Origin: Streptomyces sp. PH10-H1
Lineage (GTDB): Bacteria > Actinomycetota > Actinomycetes > Streptomycetales > Streptomycetaceae
Assembly (NCBI RefSeq): GCF_030063355.1
Contig: NZ_JASISZ010000007.1
Coordinates: 62,001-126,000, forward strand
Direction: 5' to 3'
DNA length: 64,000 bases
The position numbers and the translations under genes are program-made. The notes below the pieces were generated by a model that saw only the letters and a program-made list of their open reading frames with translations, did not search any database and was not told the origin of the DNA. This document shows, in pieces, positions 36,800-49,460 of this stretch. Position 1 is the stretch's first letter. Every line of letters starts with the position of its first letter.

Positions 36800-37507
36800 T
36801 CAGGACGTGGGCAGTTTCTGGGTCGGGCAGGTGTTCAGCTGCTTCCGCATCGCGTCCTTCTCGGCCGCGGTGACCCAGACCCCGTACTTCTTCTTCACCG
36901 CTACCTGCCGCGCCACGTACTCGCACCGGTAGCCCTTGTTCGGGGGCAGCCAGGTCGCCGCGTCACCGTCGCCCTTGGCGCGGTTGGCCGACGCGTCGGC
37001 GGCGATCAGGTTCGTCGGGTCGTTGGCGAACTGCACCCGCTTGTCGTCCGTCCACTGGCCGGCGCCCTTCTGCCAGGCATCGGACAGCGCCACCGCGTGG
37101 TCGATGTCGACCTTGCTCTTCCCCCGGGTGTACGTGATCTTCTGCCCGGTGTACGGATCGTCGAGCGTCCCCGACGTGACGACACAGTCACCGCCCTGCT
37201 CGGCGCGGAACGTTTTTCCTGTGAGGTCGCGCTTGAGGATGTCGTCGCGGGTCCCGCAGCCGTTGTGATCGGTGTCGACCCACGACTTCCCGAACTTCTC
37301 CCGCGTGTAACCGGTCTTCGGCGCACGTCCCTTGACGGTGAGCGTGTCGACGGCGGCGAGCGCGCTTCCACCGGGTGCGCTCTTGCCGGGTGCGTTGCCG
37401 TTGCTGCCGGGCTGCGTCGTGTCCTTGCAGCCGGCGATGCCGAGCAGACCGGCGACCGCCAGCCCGCAGAGGAGTATCCGTGCTGACCGTGCCCCGCGTT
37501 CGTACAT
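36800..37507 (-). CDS. Secreted HNH-type nuclease lipoprotein (DUF1524 family)
   Basis: 235 residues: signal peptide with lipobox LGIAGCK, then a nuclease domain of the DUF1524/HNH class. Key features are KVDIDHAVALSDAWQKG (metal-binding His in the DxDH...) and TNLIAADASANRAKGDGDAATW, typical of the family, with four cysteines in pairs (NGCGT, GDCVV, YRCEY, NTCPT). A membrane-tethered extracellular nuclease is common in actinomycetes and could scavenge DNA; that role is inference. The last 18 bp of the gene are tandemly duplicated just beyond the stop (repeat near 36776-36815). Confidence 0.9.
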   Translation of the reverse strand: MYERGARSARILLCGLAVAGLLGIAGCKDTTQPGSNGNAPGKSAPGGSALAAVDTLTVKGRAPKTGYTREKFGKSWVDTDHNGCGTRDDILKRDLTGKTFRAEQGGDCVVTSGTLDDPYTGQKITYTRGKSKVDIDHAVALSDAWQKGAGQWTDDKRVQFANDPTNLIAADASANRAKGDGDAATWLPPNKGYRCEYVARQVAVKKKYGVWVTAAEKDAMRKQLNTCPTQKLPTS

Positions 37508-37575
37508 GTGCGCACCCTATGGCGTTGAAGGTCCGGCGATCGGAACGGCCCGGAAGGACCGTCCATCTGCCCGGC

Positions 37576-39162
37576 TCATGCCCGCACTTGCCCCAGCCAT
37601 GCCAGCATGCGGCGCAGCTCGGCGGAGAACGGGTGGTGGGGGCCGTGGACGCGGTCGGAGTCGTAGAGCAGGCGCGCGAGCACCTCGCGGGCGGTGGTGC
37701 GGTCGCCGACGGAGAGCAGGAGGTGGCCGATCCTGCGGCGGACCTCCATCGGGAGGACGGGATCGGTGGCCGCGTAACGCTCGAAGTACGGCAGGAGGGT
37801 GCGGTATTCGGCGAGGGCCGCAGGGGCCTCGCCGAGCTGTTCGAGGCACTGCGCGGCCTCGTAGCGGAACTGGAGGACCTGACGGTCGCCCGGACCGCTC
37901 TGGGCGGCGAACTCATCGGCCAGCCGGCGCAGTTCGGGGAAAGCGCGGCGGTACTGCCCGTCCTCCATGAGCGTGGCGGCGTACTGCTTGCGCAGCATGC
38001 GGAGGATCGGCGAGTGCTCGCCGTGCTTCTCCGCGGCGGCCGGGAGTACACCGCCGAGGATGTCGACGGCCTGGGTGATGCGGCCGGCGTCCAGGAGCCG
38101 TCTGACCTCGTCGACCGCCGCCGCGATGTCCGGGCTCGTCGGGGGCGTGGTGGGCATGGCCGGCGGCGTGGAGGGCGGTGTCGTGGGCGGCGGCACCGTC
38201 GGCATGGCCGGCGACTGGACCCCGTCCTGTCCGGTGCCGGGCCGGTCGGGCCAGGGGGCGTGAGGACGGAGGAAGGGACGGGTGGGGTCCATGGGCCCGG
38301 TCGGACGCTGAGCGTTCGCTGTCCCCGCGGCTGGGAGCAGTGCCGCCAGTTCGCCGTAGACGCGCTGGGCGTCGGCGGGGCGGTGCTGGGGGTCCTTGGC
38401 GAGCAGCCGCAGGACGAGGGATTCGAGCGGCGCCGGCACATCGGCGCGAAGCCGGCGGAGCGCGACGGGGGTCTCGTACAGATGGCGGTGGAGGACGCCG
38501 AGCGCCGTGGAGCCGTGGAACGGCACATTGCCGCTGAGCAGTTCATGGAGGACCACGCCGAGTGCGTACAGGTCGGTGCGCGGGCCGATCGCGCCGCCCA
38601 TCGCCTGTTCCGGGGCCATGTAGGCGGGGCTGCCGATCGGCGAACCGGTGTGGGTGAGCCGGGTGGTGTCGGTGTCCATGACGGAGGCGACGCCGAGGTC
38701 GAGCACGACGACGGTGCCGTCGGGGCGGACCATCATGTTGCGCGGCTTGAGGTCCCGGTGCACGATCGGCACCGCGTGAACGGCGGAGAGCGCGGCGCAC
38801 AACTGGGCGGCGACCGCCACCGCCCACGGCCAGGGATAAGGGTCGTGCTCGGCGAGGTGGTCGCCGAGGTTCGAGCCCTCGACGTGCTGCATGACGAGGT
38901 ACAGCTCATCGCCGTCGCTGCCCGCGTCATGGACGGTGACCAGGCCGGGATGGTCGACCTGGGCGGTGACCCGGCACTCCCGGTCGAACCGCTGGCGCAG
39001 CTCGGCGACGTTCTCGCCACCCGTGACCTTGTCGGGGTGGAGCAGTTTCACGGCGACGCGGCGGTCCAGCCGGCGGTCGTACGCCGTCCACACCTGGCCC
39101 ATGCCGCCCTGGCCGAGGACGGTGGTCAGCTCGTACCGCCCGGCGACGAGCCGGCCGTTCAT
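37576..39162 (-). CDS. Serine/threonine protein kinase with C-terminal helical repeat region
   Basis: PknB-type kinase domain (residues about 8-265): glycine loop VLGQGGMGQVW, VAVKLLH (K39), HRDLKPRNMMV (catalytic D137), a DLGVA in place of DFG, and GSPAYMAPEQAMGG. It is followed by a Pro-rich linker (about 285-355) with repeated PPTTPPSTPPA-like segments and a C-terminal alpha-helical region of about 180 residues that resembles TPR repeats (KQYAATLMEDGQYRRAFPELRRL). No transmembrane segment is visible, so this is a soluble kinase. It overlaps the upstream membrane protein gene by 4 nt (ATGA), so the two are likely co-translated partners. Confidence 0.93.
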   Translation of the reverse strand: MNGRLVAGRYELTTVLGQGGMGQVWTAYDRRLDRRVAVKLLHPDKVTGGENVAELRQRFDRECRVTAQVDHPGLVTVHDAGSDGDELYLVMQHVEGSNLGDHLAEHDPYPWPWAVAVAAQLCAALSAVHAVPIVHRDLKPRNMMVRPDGTVVVLDLGVASVMDTDTTRLTHTGSPIGSPAYMAPEQAMGGAIGPRTDLYALGVVLHELLSGNVPFHGSTALGVLHRHLYETPVALRRLRADVPAPLESLVLRLLAKDPQHRPADAQRVYGELAALLPAAGTANAQRPTGPMDPTRPFLRPHAPWPDRPGTGQDGVQSPAMPTVPPPTTPPSTPPAMPTTPPTSPDIAAAVDEVRRLLDAGRITQAVDILGGVLPAAAEKHGEHSPILRMLRKQYAATLMEDGQYRRAFPELRRLADEFAAQSGPGDRQVLQFRYEAAQCLEQLGEAPAALAEYRTLLPYFERYAATDPVLPMEVRRRIGHLLLSVGDRTTAREVLARLLYDSDRVHGPHHPFSAELRRMLAWLGQVRA

Positions 39163-39761
39163 CTGCCTTCCTCCTTGCGGAGGTAGTCACTCAGCTCGTC
39201 GAGTTCGGCGCGGACCTGCTCGATACGCGGGGCGGGCGGGCCGGACGGTCCGGGGACCGGGGTGGGCTCCGGGGCCGGGGCGGGGGCAGCCGGGGCCGGG
39301 GTGGGTGTGTCGCGGTACGGGTTGTAGTCGGCGCGCGGCGCGGGCGGCTGCTGCTGTTGTTGCTGCTGCTGCTGCTGAACCCCGTAGGGGAACGGCTGCT
39401 GGCCGTACGGACGCGGCGGCGTCCGCGCGTCCAGAGCCCGGTAGTGCCGGACGTCGGTGACCCAGTAGTACACCGCGGCTGCGGCGGCCTGCGCGAGCAG
39501 GACGATGACCAGCGCGTTCGACCGCGGGCTGCCGCTGTTCTGCTCCTGGCCGATGAGCACCAGCAGCGTGAGCGTGAGAACGAAGGAGGCCCCGCAGAGC
39601 ACCCAGTCCGCCGCGTTGCGCCGCTTCAGCAGGGCGACGCGCAGCAGCGGTGTCCAGGCGAGCATGCCGCACGACACCACCGCGAGCAGCACGAACAGGA
39701 CTCGCAGGCCGGTCCGCGTGCCGTCACTCGGCTGGGGCGGTGTGGCGCCTGGGCCGTTCAT
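39159..39761 (-). CDS. Membrane protein with polyglutamine tract, kinase-coupled
   Basis: 200 residues: about three transmembrane segments (VLFVLLAVVSCGMLAW, WVLCGASFVLTLTLLVL, ALVIVLLAQAAAAAVYYW) and a long cytoplasmic C-terminus with an 10-residue glutamine run (coded mainly by CAG) and proline-rich segments, ending in a short coiled coil (IEQVRAELDELSDYL). No family is evident. It overlaps the kinase start by 4 nt, so it may be an anchor or target of that kinase. The Gln run arises from a CTG/TTG repeat on the plus strand and is likely to vary in length. Confidence 0.85.
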   Translation of the reverse strand: MNGPGATPPQPSDGTRTGLRVLFVLLAVVSCGMLAWTPLLRVALLKRRNAADWVLCGASFVLTLTLLVLIGQEQNSGSPRSNALVIVLLAQAAAAAVYYWVTDVRHYRALDARTPPRPYGQQPFPYGVQQQQQQQQQQPPAPRADYNPYRDTPTPAPAAPAPAPEPTPVPGPSGPPAPRIEQVRAELDELSDYLRKEEGR

Positions 39762-40083
39762 GTCTGCTCCTGAACAAAGTCATGGCTGGGAGTGCGAGCG
39801 TATCGGCCGGGGCCGACCAGCGGTCTGACGATGCCACAACTATTCGGGCCGAAACGTGCCCTCTCGCCCGGTCCGCCACGGAGGCCGGACGCACCGCCCG
39901 GCGGGTCCATGGCCACCGTCACCAAGAGCGACGCATACTGCAGGACGAGTGATGGCGACGAGTCCTGAACAAGAGCGACGAATCACACCCCGGGCGGCAC
40001 TCACGTATCTTTTCGTGGCGGGCGCGAACAGGCCGAGGGTGCCGCTCGTCTTCCCCGTGTTCCCCGTGCGAAAGGACCGCAGC
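39762..40083. other. Divergent intergenic region
   Basis: About 320 bp upstream of both the kinase operon and the DUF2079 gene. I see no convincing -35/-10 pair and no RNA gene. Open frames here are low quality. Confidence 0.4.
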
Positions 40084-41514
40084 ATGGATATGGCTACCGC
40101 AGCCATCCCCGCCCAGCACGGGAACAGCGCCGCGCCCAGCACGCGGCTGAACGGTCTCCTGCGGCCCCGGCTCGACCCGTACTGGCTGGCCGGCGCGCTC
40201 TTCGTCGCGTACGCCACGCTGTCGGCCGTCCGGTTCCGGCGGATGGCGACGATGTCCTGGGACCTCGGGATCTTCGAGCAGGCGGTCAAGTCCTACGCGC
40301 ACCTCCAGGCCCCGGTCGCCGATCTCAAGGGTCCTGGGACCAATATCCTCGGCGACCACTTCAGCCCGGTCACCGCCCTGATCGCCCCCTTCTACCGGGT
40401 GTTCCCGACGCCGGTCACCCTCCTCGTGGCGCAGGCCGTCCTCTTCGCGGTCTCCGTCATCCCGGTCACCCGGGTCAGTGCCCACTTCCTGGGGCGCGGC
40501 CGGGGGCTGGCCATCGGTGTCGCCTACGGGCTGTCGTGGGGGGTGCAGCGCGCCGTCGAGTTCGACTTCCACGAGATCGCCTTCGCCATGCCGATGCTCG
40601 CCTTCTCGCTGGAGGCCGTGCTGCGCAAGCGGTGGAAGACCGCCATGTGGTGGGCGCTGCCGCTCATCCTCGTCAAGGAGGACATGGGGGCGACCGTCGC
40701 CGCCATCGGCGTCGTCATCCTGCTGCGCACCCGGCGCGACGATCCGCGGATCGCGTCGTACGCCGTCTGGCTCATCGGCTTCGGCATCGCCTTCGCCGCC
40801 ATCGCCTTCGGCGTCATCATCCCCGCCTTCAACCACGGCGGCGCCTACGACTACTGGAACAAGCTCGGCGGGAGCGGCGCCCCGGTGGCCGGCACGATCC
40901 CGCCCGACACCGCGCTGCGCACTCTGCTCTGGATCCTCCTGCCGACCAGCGGACTGCTCGCGCTGCGCTCCCCGCTGCTGATCGCCATCCTGCCCACCAT
41001 GGGCTGGCGCTTCATCTCCCACGACGACCACTACTGGGGTCTGGACTGGCACTACAGCGCCGTGCTGATGCCCATCGTCACCCTCGCCCTCGTCGACGCG
41101 ATCAACCGGTCGCGAGAGAGCCCGCGGCCTTGGCTGCGCTCCTACGCCTCGCAGCTGCCGGCCGCCGTGGCCGCCGCCGCCATGGCGCTGAGCACCACGC
41201 TCCCGCTGGCCGACCTCACCCACACCGCCACGTACGAGCCGGGCCGGCACGTCAGGGCCGTGGAGAAGCTGCTCCGGCAGATCCCCGACGGCGCGAGCGT
41301 CGAGGCCAACGTCGGACCGATCAGCCGGCTCGTCGACCGCTGCACGGTCTACTGGGTCGGCGGCGCCCAGAACGTCGTTCCCGACTACATCGCGCTCGAC
41401 AACGGATCCGGCTGGGTCCCCGACCCGGTCGGATACGCCCACCAGCTCCATCCGTCGGCGGCCTACACCGAGATCGCCGACGGCGAGGGCTACGTCATCC
41501 TGCGTCGCGGGTAG
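40084..41514 (+). CDS. DUF2079 multi-pass membrane protein
   Basis: 476 residues with roughly ten hydrophobic segments. The pattern MSWDLGIFEQAVKSYAHLQAP near residue 55, LGDHFSPVTALIAPFYRVF and VEFDFHEIAFAMPMLAFSLE fits the DUF2079 family, a GT-C-like membrane glycosyltransferase-related group; the D-L-G-I-F-E and D-H-F-S-P stretches are its hallmarks. The ATG at 40084 is preceded by GAAAGGA. A soluble C-terminal part of about 85 residues lies outside the membrane. It runs toward and overlaps the GtrA gene by 20 bp. It may glycosylate a lipid carrier or an envelope protein together with GT2 and GtrA, which is inference. Confidence 0.9.
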   Translation: MDMATAAIPAQHGNSAAPSTRLNGLLRPRLDPYWLAGALFVAYATLSAVRFRRMATMSWDLGIFEQAVKSYAHLQAPVADLKGPGTNILGDHFSPVTALIAPFYRVFPTPVTLLVAQAVLFAVSVIPVTRVSAHFLGRGRGLAIGVAYGLSWGVQRAVEFDFHEIAFAMPMLAFSLEAVLRKRWKTAMWWALPLILVKEDMGATVAAIGVVILLRTRRDDPRIASYAVWLIGFGIAFAAIAFGVIIPAFNHGGAYDYWNKLGGSGAPVAGTIPPDTALRTLLWILLPTSGLLALRSPLLIAILPTMGWRFISHDDHYWGLDWHYSAVLMPIVTLALVDAINRSRESPRPWLRSYASQLPAAVAAAAMALSTTLPLADLTHTATYEPGRHVRAVEKLLRQIPDGASVEANVGPISRLVDRCTVYWVGGAQNVVPDYIALDNGSGWVPDPVGYAHQLHPSAAYTEIADGEGYVILRRG

Positions 41515-41923
41515 CCGGGGTGAGGGCGGGCTCGGGGGCGGCGGCCCGCGGCTCGCGAGTCAGCAGGATCCGCCGGGACAGCACGAACGTCACGGGGATC
41601 GCGGCCGCCGCCGCGATCAGCGGGGCGGGCTTCTCACCCACGCCGCACCACTCCACCAGGATGTACATGCCCACCGAGGTGACGATGAAGTTCGTCAGGT
41701 TGGTCAGCGGGAAGAACAGGAACTTCCGCCAGGTCGGGCGGGTCCGGTAGGTGAAGTACGTGTTGAGGAAGAACGAGCCGATCATGCTCAGCACGAACGC
41801 CACCACATACGCCGGGTAGTACGGCATCCAGCGGTGCAGGACGAGATAGCAGCCGTAGAAGGTGCCGGTGTTCACGACACCCACCAGGCCGAAGCGGAGC
41901 ACCTGGAGGAAACGCGCGGGCAT
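41495..41923 (-). CDS. GtrA-family membrane protein
   Basis: 142 residues and four hydrophobic segments; RFLQVLRFGLVGVVNTGTFY and FFLNTYFTYR are typical of GtrA/DPMS-type flippases or accessory subunits for undecaprenyl-phosphate-linked sugars. Its ATG overlaps the stop of the upstream GT2 gene by one base (TGATG), so it is translated with it. This is the classic GtrA-GtrB pair. The 3' end overlaps the convergent DUF2079 gene by 20 bp. The C-terminus is short and charged. Confidence 0.92.
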   Translation of the reverse strand: MPARFLQVLRFGLVGVVNTGTFYGCYLVLHRWMPYYPAYVVAFVLSMIGSFFLNTYFTYRTRPTWRKFLFFPLTNLTNFIVTSVGMYILVEWCGVGEKPAPLIAAAAAIPVTFVLSRRILLTREPRAAAPEPALTPATRDAG

Positions 41924-43002
41924 CAGCGCAGGCCCTCCGCCGAAGCCGAAGCCGAAGCCGGCGTCGAAGCCGGCGTCGAAGCCGGGGCCGGGGCCGGGGC
42001 CGACGGTGGAACCGAGGCCGAGGCCGAAGGCGCCGGCAGGAAGGCCTGTGCGCCGGGGTTGGTGCCGAGCAGTGCCGACCGCGGCACGTTGGTCTCCTTG
42101 ACCAGGAAGTGCGGCCGCCGCTTGGACTCATAGTAGATACGGCCGATGTATTCGCCCATCAGCCCCAGCATCATCATCTGCAGCCCGCCGAGCCCGACGA
42201 TGGCGACGATCAGCGTCACATAGCCCGGCGCGGTCACCCCGCCGACCGCCGCGGCCACCGTGACCCAGGCGGCGTACAGGCCGGCCAGACCCGCCAGCGC
42301 GAGGCCGAGGTGGATACCCATCCGCAGCGGACGGTTGTTGAAGGAGATGAGCCCGTCGATGCCGTAGTTGAGCAGCGCCCCGAACCGCCACTTGGTCTCA
42401 CCGGCCGCGCGGGCGGCGTTGCGGTAGTCGAAGGTCACCGTGTCGAAGCCGATCCAGGAGAACAGCCCCTTGGAGAAGCGGTTGTACTCCGGCATCGACA
42501 GCAGCGCGTCCACCGCACGGCGGGACAGCAGGCGGAAGTCGCCCACGCCGTCGGTCAGTTCGACATCCACCCACTTGTTGACCATCCGGTAGTACAGCCG
42601 GCTCACCGCGCTGCGGACGAACTTGTCGCCCTCCCTGGTGCGGCGCGCTATCACCTGGTCGTGGCCGCGGCTGAACAGCTCCAGCATCCGCACGATCAGC
42701 TCCGGCGGGTGCTGCAGATCGGCGTCCATCAGCACGACGGCGTCGCCCGTGGCCTCGCGCAGCCCGGCGAGCATGCCGGCCTCTTTGCCGAAGTTCCGGC
42801 TGAAGGAGACATACCGGGTGCTGCCCGGGTGCTTCTCGGCGAGGCCCCGCAGCCGTTCCAGGGTCGCGTCCGAGCTCCCGTCGTCCACGTAGCAGAGCTC
42901 GTAGTCGACAGGGAGCAGGTCGAGGGTCTCCCGGATCTTCGCGTCGAAAAGCTCTACACCGGATTCCTCGTTGTAACAGGGAACGACAACGGACAGGCGC
43001 AT
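41923..43002 (-). CDS. GT2 glycosyltransferase, GtrB/DPM1-like
   Basis: Transfers a sugar from a nucleotide donor to polyprenyl phosphate at the cytoplasmic face. 359 residues: an N-terminal GT-A domain with LSVVVPCYNEESGVE, YVDDGSSDATLERLR, VLMDADLQHPPELI (DXD-like DAD), and DFRLLSRRAVDAL, then two C-terminal transmembrane segments (about 232-255 and 268-290). The C-terminal 40 residues are a Pro/Ala/Ser repeat (APAPASTPASTPAS) encoded by a DNA tandem repeat. I choose the ATG at 43002; the frame opens further upstream but the sequence there is not protein-like. It pairs with GtrA just after it. Confidence 0.93.
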   Translation of the reverse strand: MRLSVVVPCYNEESGVELFDAKIRETLDLLPVDYELCYVDDGSSDATLERLRGLAEKHPGSTRYVSFSRNFGKEAGMLAGLREATGDAVVLMDADLQHPPELIVRMLELFSRGHDQVIARRTREGDKFVRSAVSRLYYRMVNKWVDVELTDGVGDFRLLSRRAVDALLSMPEYNRFSKGLFSWIGFDTVTFDYRNAARAAGETKWRFGALLNYGIDGLISFNNRPLRMGIHLGLALAGLAGLYAAWVTVAAAVGGVTAPGYVTLIVAIVGLGGLQMMMLGLMGEYIGRIYYESKRRPHFLVKETNVPRSALLGTNPGAQAFLPAPSASASVPPSAPAPAPASTPASTPASASASAEGLR

Positions 43003-43145
43003 GGCTTCACTTTCCGTGGGATACACGAAAATGCTGCCTGCGGTACACGGCCCCCACGCGGCCGCCGCGCGATGGTCACATGACGACGATCTGAACGCCA
43101 CGTGACGCACGGCGCGGCGGCGCCTGCGGTACTCCGATATTCGAA

Positions 43146-46691
<3,546 letters not shown>

Positions 46692-46832
46692 GAAGGGGTT
46701 TCCGTCCCAGGGCTGGACAACGCGAACGACCCGACACGTCAAACGGGCCGGGGTTGTCAAGCGTACGACGACCCACTGACAGCCGCCGCCCTCTCGGTTC
46801 CACGAGCGGTTCCACGAGCGAAAAAAACGAGC

Positions 46833-46872
46833 GGCGGCCCCGGAACGCGGGGGGTTGCGTTCCGGGGCCGCC
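46833..46872 (-). terminator. Terminator hairpin after the ABC operon
   Basis: GGCGGCCCCGGAACGC at 46833-46848 pairs perfectly with GCGTTCCGGGGCCGCC at 46857-46872. It lies 24 bp past the stop codon of the leftward permease and just upstream of mfd. Confidence 0.88.
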
Positions 46873-46895
46873 TGGCAAGGCAGTGGGGAGACTGC

Positions 46896-49460
46896 CTAGT
46901 CGGTGGCGATGGCGTTGAGCACGTTCATCCGGCCCGCCCGGAAGGCGGGGACCAGCGCGGCGATCAGACCGACGAAGGCCGACCCGATGAAGACGAAGAT
47001 GATCGTCCCCCACGGGATCTTCAGAACGCCAAGGCCCTCCAGGGCGAGCAGCTGCTGGGCCGTGGTGCCCCAGCCCATGCCCAGGCCGAGGCCGACCAGG
47101 GCGCCGAAGAGGGCGATGACCACGGACTCCAGGCGGACCATCCTGCGCAGCTGGCGCCGCGACATTCCGATCGCCCGCATGAGGCCGATCTCCCGGGTGC
47201 GCTCGACGACCGACAGGGCCAGCGTGTTCACCACGCCCAGGATGGCGACGATGATCGCCAGGGCCAGCAGACCGTAGATCATGTAGAGCAGCTGGTTGAC
47301 CTGGCTCTTGATGAGCTCCTTGTAGTCCGACTGATCGCGGACCGTGAGCTGCGGGTAGCCCTTGACGGCTGCCTTGAGGGAAGCCGCGGCATCCTTCGCC
47401 TGGCCGTCGACCGCCTTGGCGAACATGACCTCGTTGAGCGGCATCCTGTCGGCCGGCAGGTACTCCTTCGCGGTGGCGATGTTCATGTACATCGCGCCCT
47501 TGTCGAAGGTGGTGTCGTCCGACGTGATCGCGTTGACCTTCAGCTTCGCCGTCTCGCCGCCGATGAAGGCGACCGTCAGCTCGCTGCCGATCTTGATGCC
47601 GTGGTCCTTGGCGAAGCCGTCGTTGACCGACATGGAGCCCTTGGCGTAGGCGTCACCGAGCTTGCCCTGCACGGTCTCGATCCGCAGGTCGTCCGTGTAG
47701 CTGGGGCTGGCCGCCGTCAGGTGCTTGGTGCTCGACTTGCCGTCGGGAGTCGTCAGCTTGGCATTGACGCCCGTGTAGTCGGTGACGTGCTCCAGGTGGT
47801 CGGCCGAGTGGATCGCCTTGGCGAGCGCGGGGCTGAGTGCCTGGCCGTTGTCGGTCTGCAGGATGAAGTCCGCGCCGACCGACTTGTCGAGCTGGTCGGT
47901 GGCCGAGGCCACCATCGAGGAACCGACCACGGACAGGCCCGCGACCAGCGCGAGACCGATCATCAGGGCGGAGGCGGTGGCACCCGTACGGCGCGGGTTG
48001 CGCAGCGCGTTGCGCTCCGCGAGCCGGCCGACCGGGCCGAAGAACCGCAGCGTGCCGGCGCTGAGGGCACGGACGATGACTCCGGCGAGCAGCGGGCCGA
48101 TGACCACGCAGCCGAGCAGCGTCAGGAGCACCCCGAGACCGAGGTACGAGGCGCCCTGGGACGCCTTCGAGGCGTTGGCGGCGGCGAACAGGGCGGCGAC
48201 GCCCGCACCGGTGAGCACCACACCGATGGCGGCGCGGATCTTTCCGGCCCTGCCGTCGGCCGGGGTGCCGGCGTCCCGCATGGCGGCCATCGGGGAGATC
48301 TTGCCGGCCCGGTAGGCGGGAAGCAGCGCGGCCAGCACGGTGACGACCACACCGATCGTCAGACCGATCAGCGGGGTGGCGGCCTTGATGGTCAGCTCGG
48401 AGGTGTTGAGGTGCATCCCCAGCTGGCCCATGAGTTTCATCAGCAGGATCGCGAGGCCGACACCGCCGACGACGCCCAGGACCGAGCCGACGACGCCGAG
48501 CATCAGCGCCTCGAACAGCACGGACTGGTTGATCTGCTTGCGGCTGGAGCCGATGGCCCGCATGAGGCCGATCTCGCGGGTGCGCTGGGCGACCAGCATC
48601 GAGAAGGTGTTCACGATGAGGAAGATGCCGACGAGCACCGAGATGAAGGCGAAGCCGAGCATCGCGTACTTCATCGGATTCAGGAACGAGCCGATGTCCT
48701 TCTTGGCCGCGGCCTTGGACTCGGCCGCGGTCTGAATCTTGTATCCGGTGCCGACGGCGGCGGTGACGTCCTTCTTCAGCGTCTCGTTGCTGACCCCGGC
48801 GGCGGCGGTCAGGCCGTAACCGCTGTAGGTGTCCGTGTTGCCGAGCAGCCTGGCCTGCGCGGTGGGGGTGTCGAGGTAGACGATCGCCGCACCGGGGTTG
48901 GTGGTCTTGAAGGTCGCGATGCCGACGATCTGGGTGGTGAAGTCACCGGGGGCGGCGATGACGCGGAGCGAGTCGCCGATCTTCAGGTTCTTCTTGTTGG
49001 CGGTGTCGGCGTCGAGCATCGCCTCAGTGGGACCGCGCGGGGCGTGGCCCGAGGTGATCTCGACCGACTTCTTCTCGCTGTCGCCCCAGTTGGTGGCCAG
49101 CGTGGGCGCACCGGAGGTCGGGCCGATGTTCTCGTTCTTGCTGTTGGCGACGGTGACCTTCTCGCTGGTCACCTCGAGGGTGACCTGCTTGACCCCGGGC
49201 ACCTGCTGCAGCTTGGTCAGCAGTGAGGCCGGGACGGTCTCCGGCTTACCGGTCTCCTGCGCGTCGTCGACCTTCTTGGCGCTGACCGAGACGTCCGACG
49301 CCGTGGAGGCGAAGAGCTTGTCGAAGGTCGCGGTCATGGTGTCGGTGAAAACGAGCGTGCCACAGACGAACGCCACCGACAGGAGCACGGCGACGGCGCT
49401 GAGCACCATGCGGCCCTTGTGCGCGACAAAGTTGCGCATCGATGTCTTGAAGACGGTCAC
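46896..49460 (-). CDS. FtsX-family ABC transporter permease
   Basis: 854 residues with the duplicated FtsX/MacB arrangement: an N-terminal helix (about 15-35), an extracytoplasmic domain, three helices (about 265-385), a second helix pair, an extracytoplasmic domain and three helices at the C-terminus. The GTG start at 49460 has GGAGG close upstream and overlaps the stop of the ATPase gene by 4 nt (GTGA), so the two are translated as one unit. It is a paralogue of the permease at 19847; both share the N-terminal FRTALR/FKTSMRN-type start and the pattern of helices. The substrate is unknown. Confidence 0.94.
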   Translation of the reverse strand: MTVFKTSMRNFVAHKGRMVLSAVAVLLSVAFVCGTLVFTDTMTATFDKLFASTASDVSVSAKKVDDAQETGKPETVPASLLTKLQQVPGVKQVTLEVTSEKVTVANSKNENIGPTSGAPTLATNWGDSEKKSVEITSGHAPRGPTEAMLDADTANKKNLKIGDSLRVIAAPGDFTTQIVGIATFKTTNPGAAIVYLDTPTAQARLLGNTDTYSGYGLTAAAGVSNETLKKDVTAAVGTGYKIQTAAESKAAAKKDIGSFLNPMKYAMLGFAFISVLVGIFLIVNTFSMLVAQRTREIGLMRAIGSSRKQINQSVLFEALMLGVVGSVLGVVGGVGLAILLMKLMGQLGMHLNTSELTIKAATPLIGLTIGVVVTVLAALLPAYRAGKISPMAAMRDAGTPADGRAGKIRAAIGVVLTGAGVAALFAAANASKASQGASYLGLGVLLTLLGCVVIGPLLAGVIVRALSAGTLRFFGPVGRLAERNALRNPRRTGATASALMIGLALVAGLSVVGSSMVASATDQLDKSVGADFILQTDNGQALSPALAKAIHSADHLEHVTDYTGVNAKLTTPDGKSSTKHLTAASPSYTDDLRIETVQGKLGDAYAKGSMSVNDGFAKDHGIKIGSELTVAFIGGETAKLKVNAITSDDTTFDKGAMYMNIATAKEYLPADRMPLNEVMFAKAVDGQAKDAAASLKAAVKGYPQLTVRDQSDYKELIKSQVNQLLYMIYGLLALAIIVAILGVVNTLALSVVERTREIGLMRAIGMSRRQLRRMVRLESVVIALFGALVGLGLGMGWGTTAQQLLALEGLGVLKIPWGTIIFVFIGSAFVGLIAALVPAFRAGRMNVLNAIATD

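Noticed and set aside
36800..37507. Secreted HNH protein considered as part of a toxin-immunity system
   Set aside because: It has its own lipoprotein signal and no immunity gene next to it; general surface nuclease is simpler.
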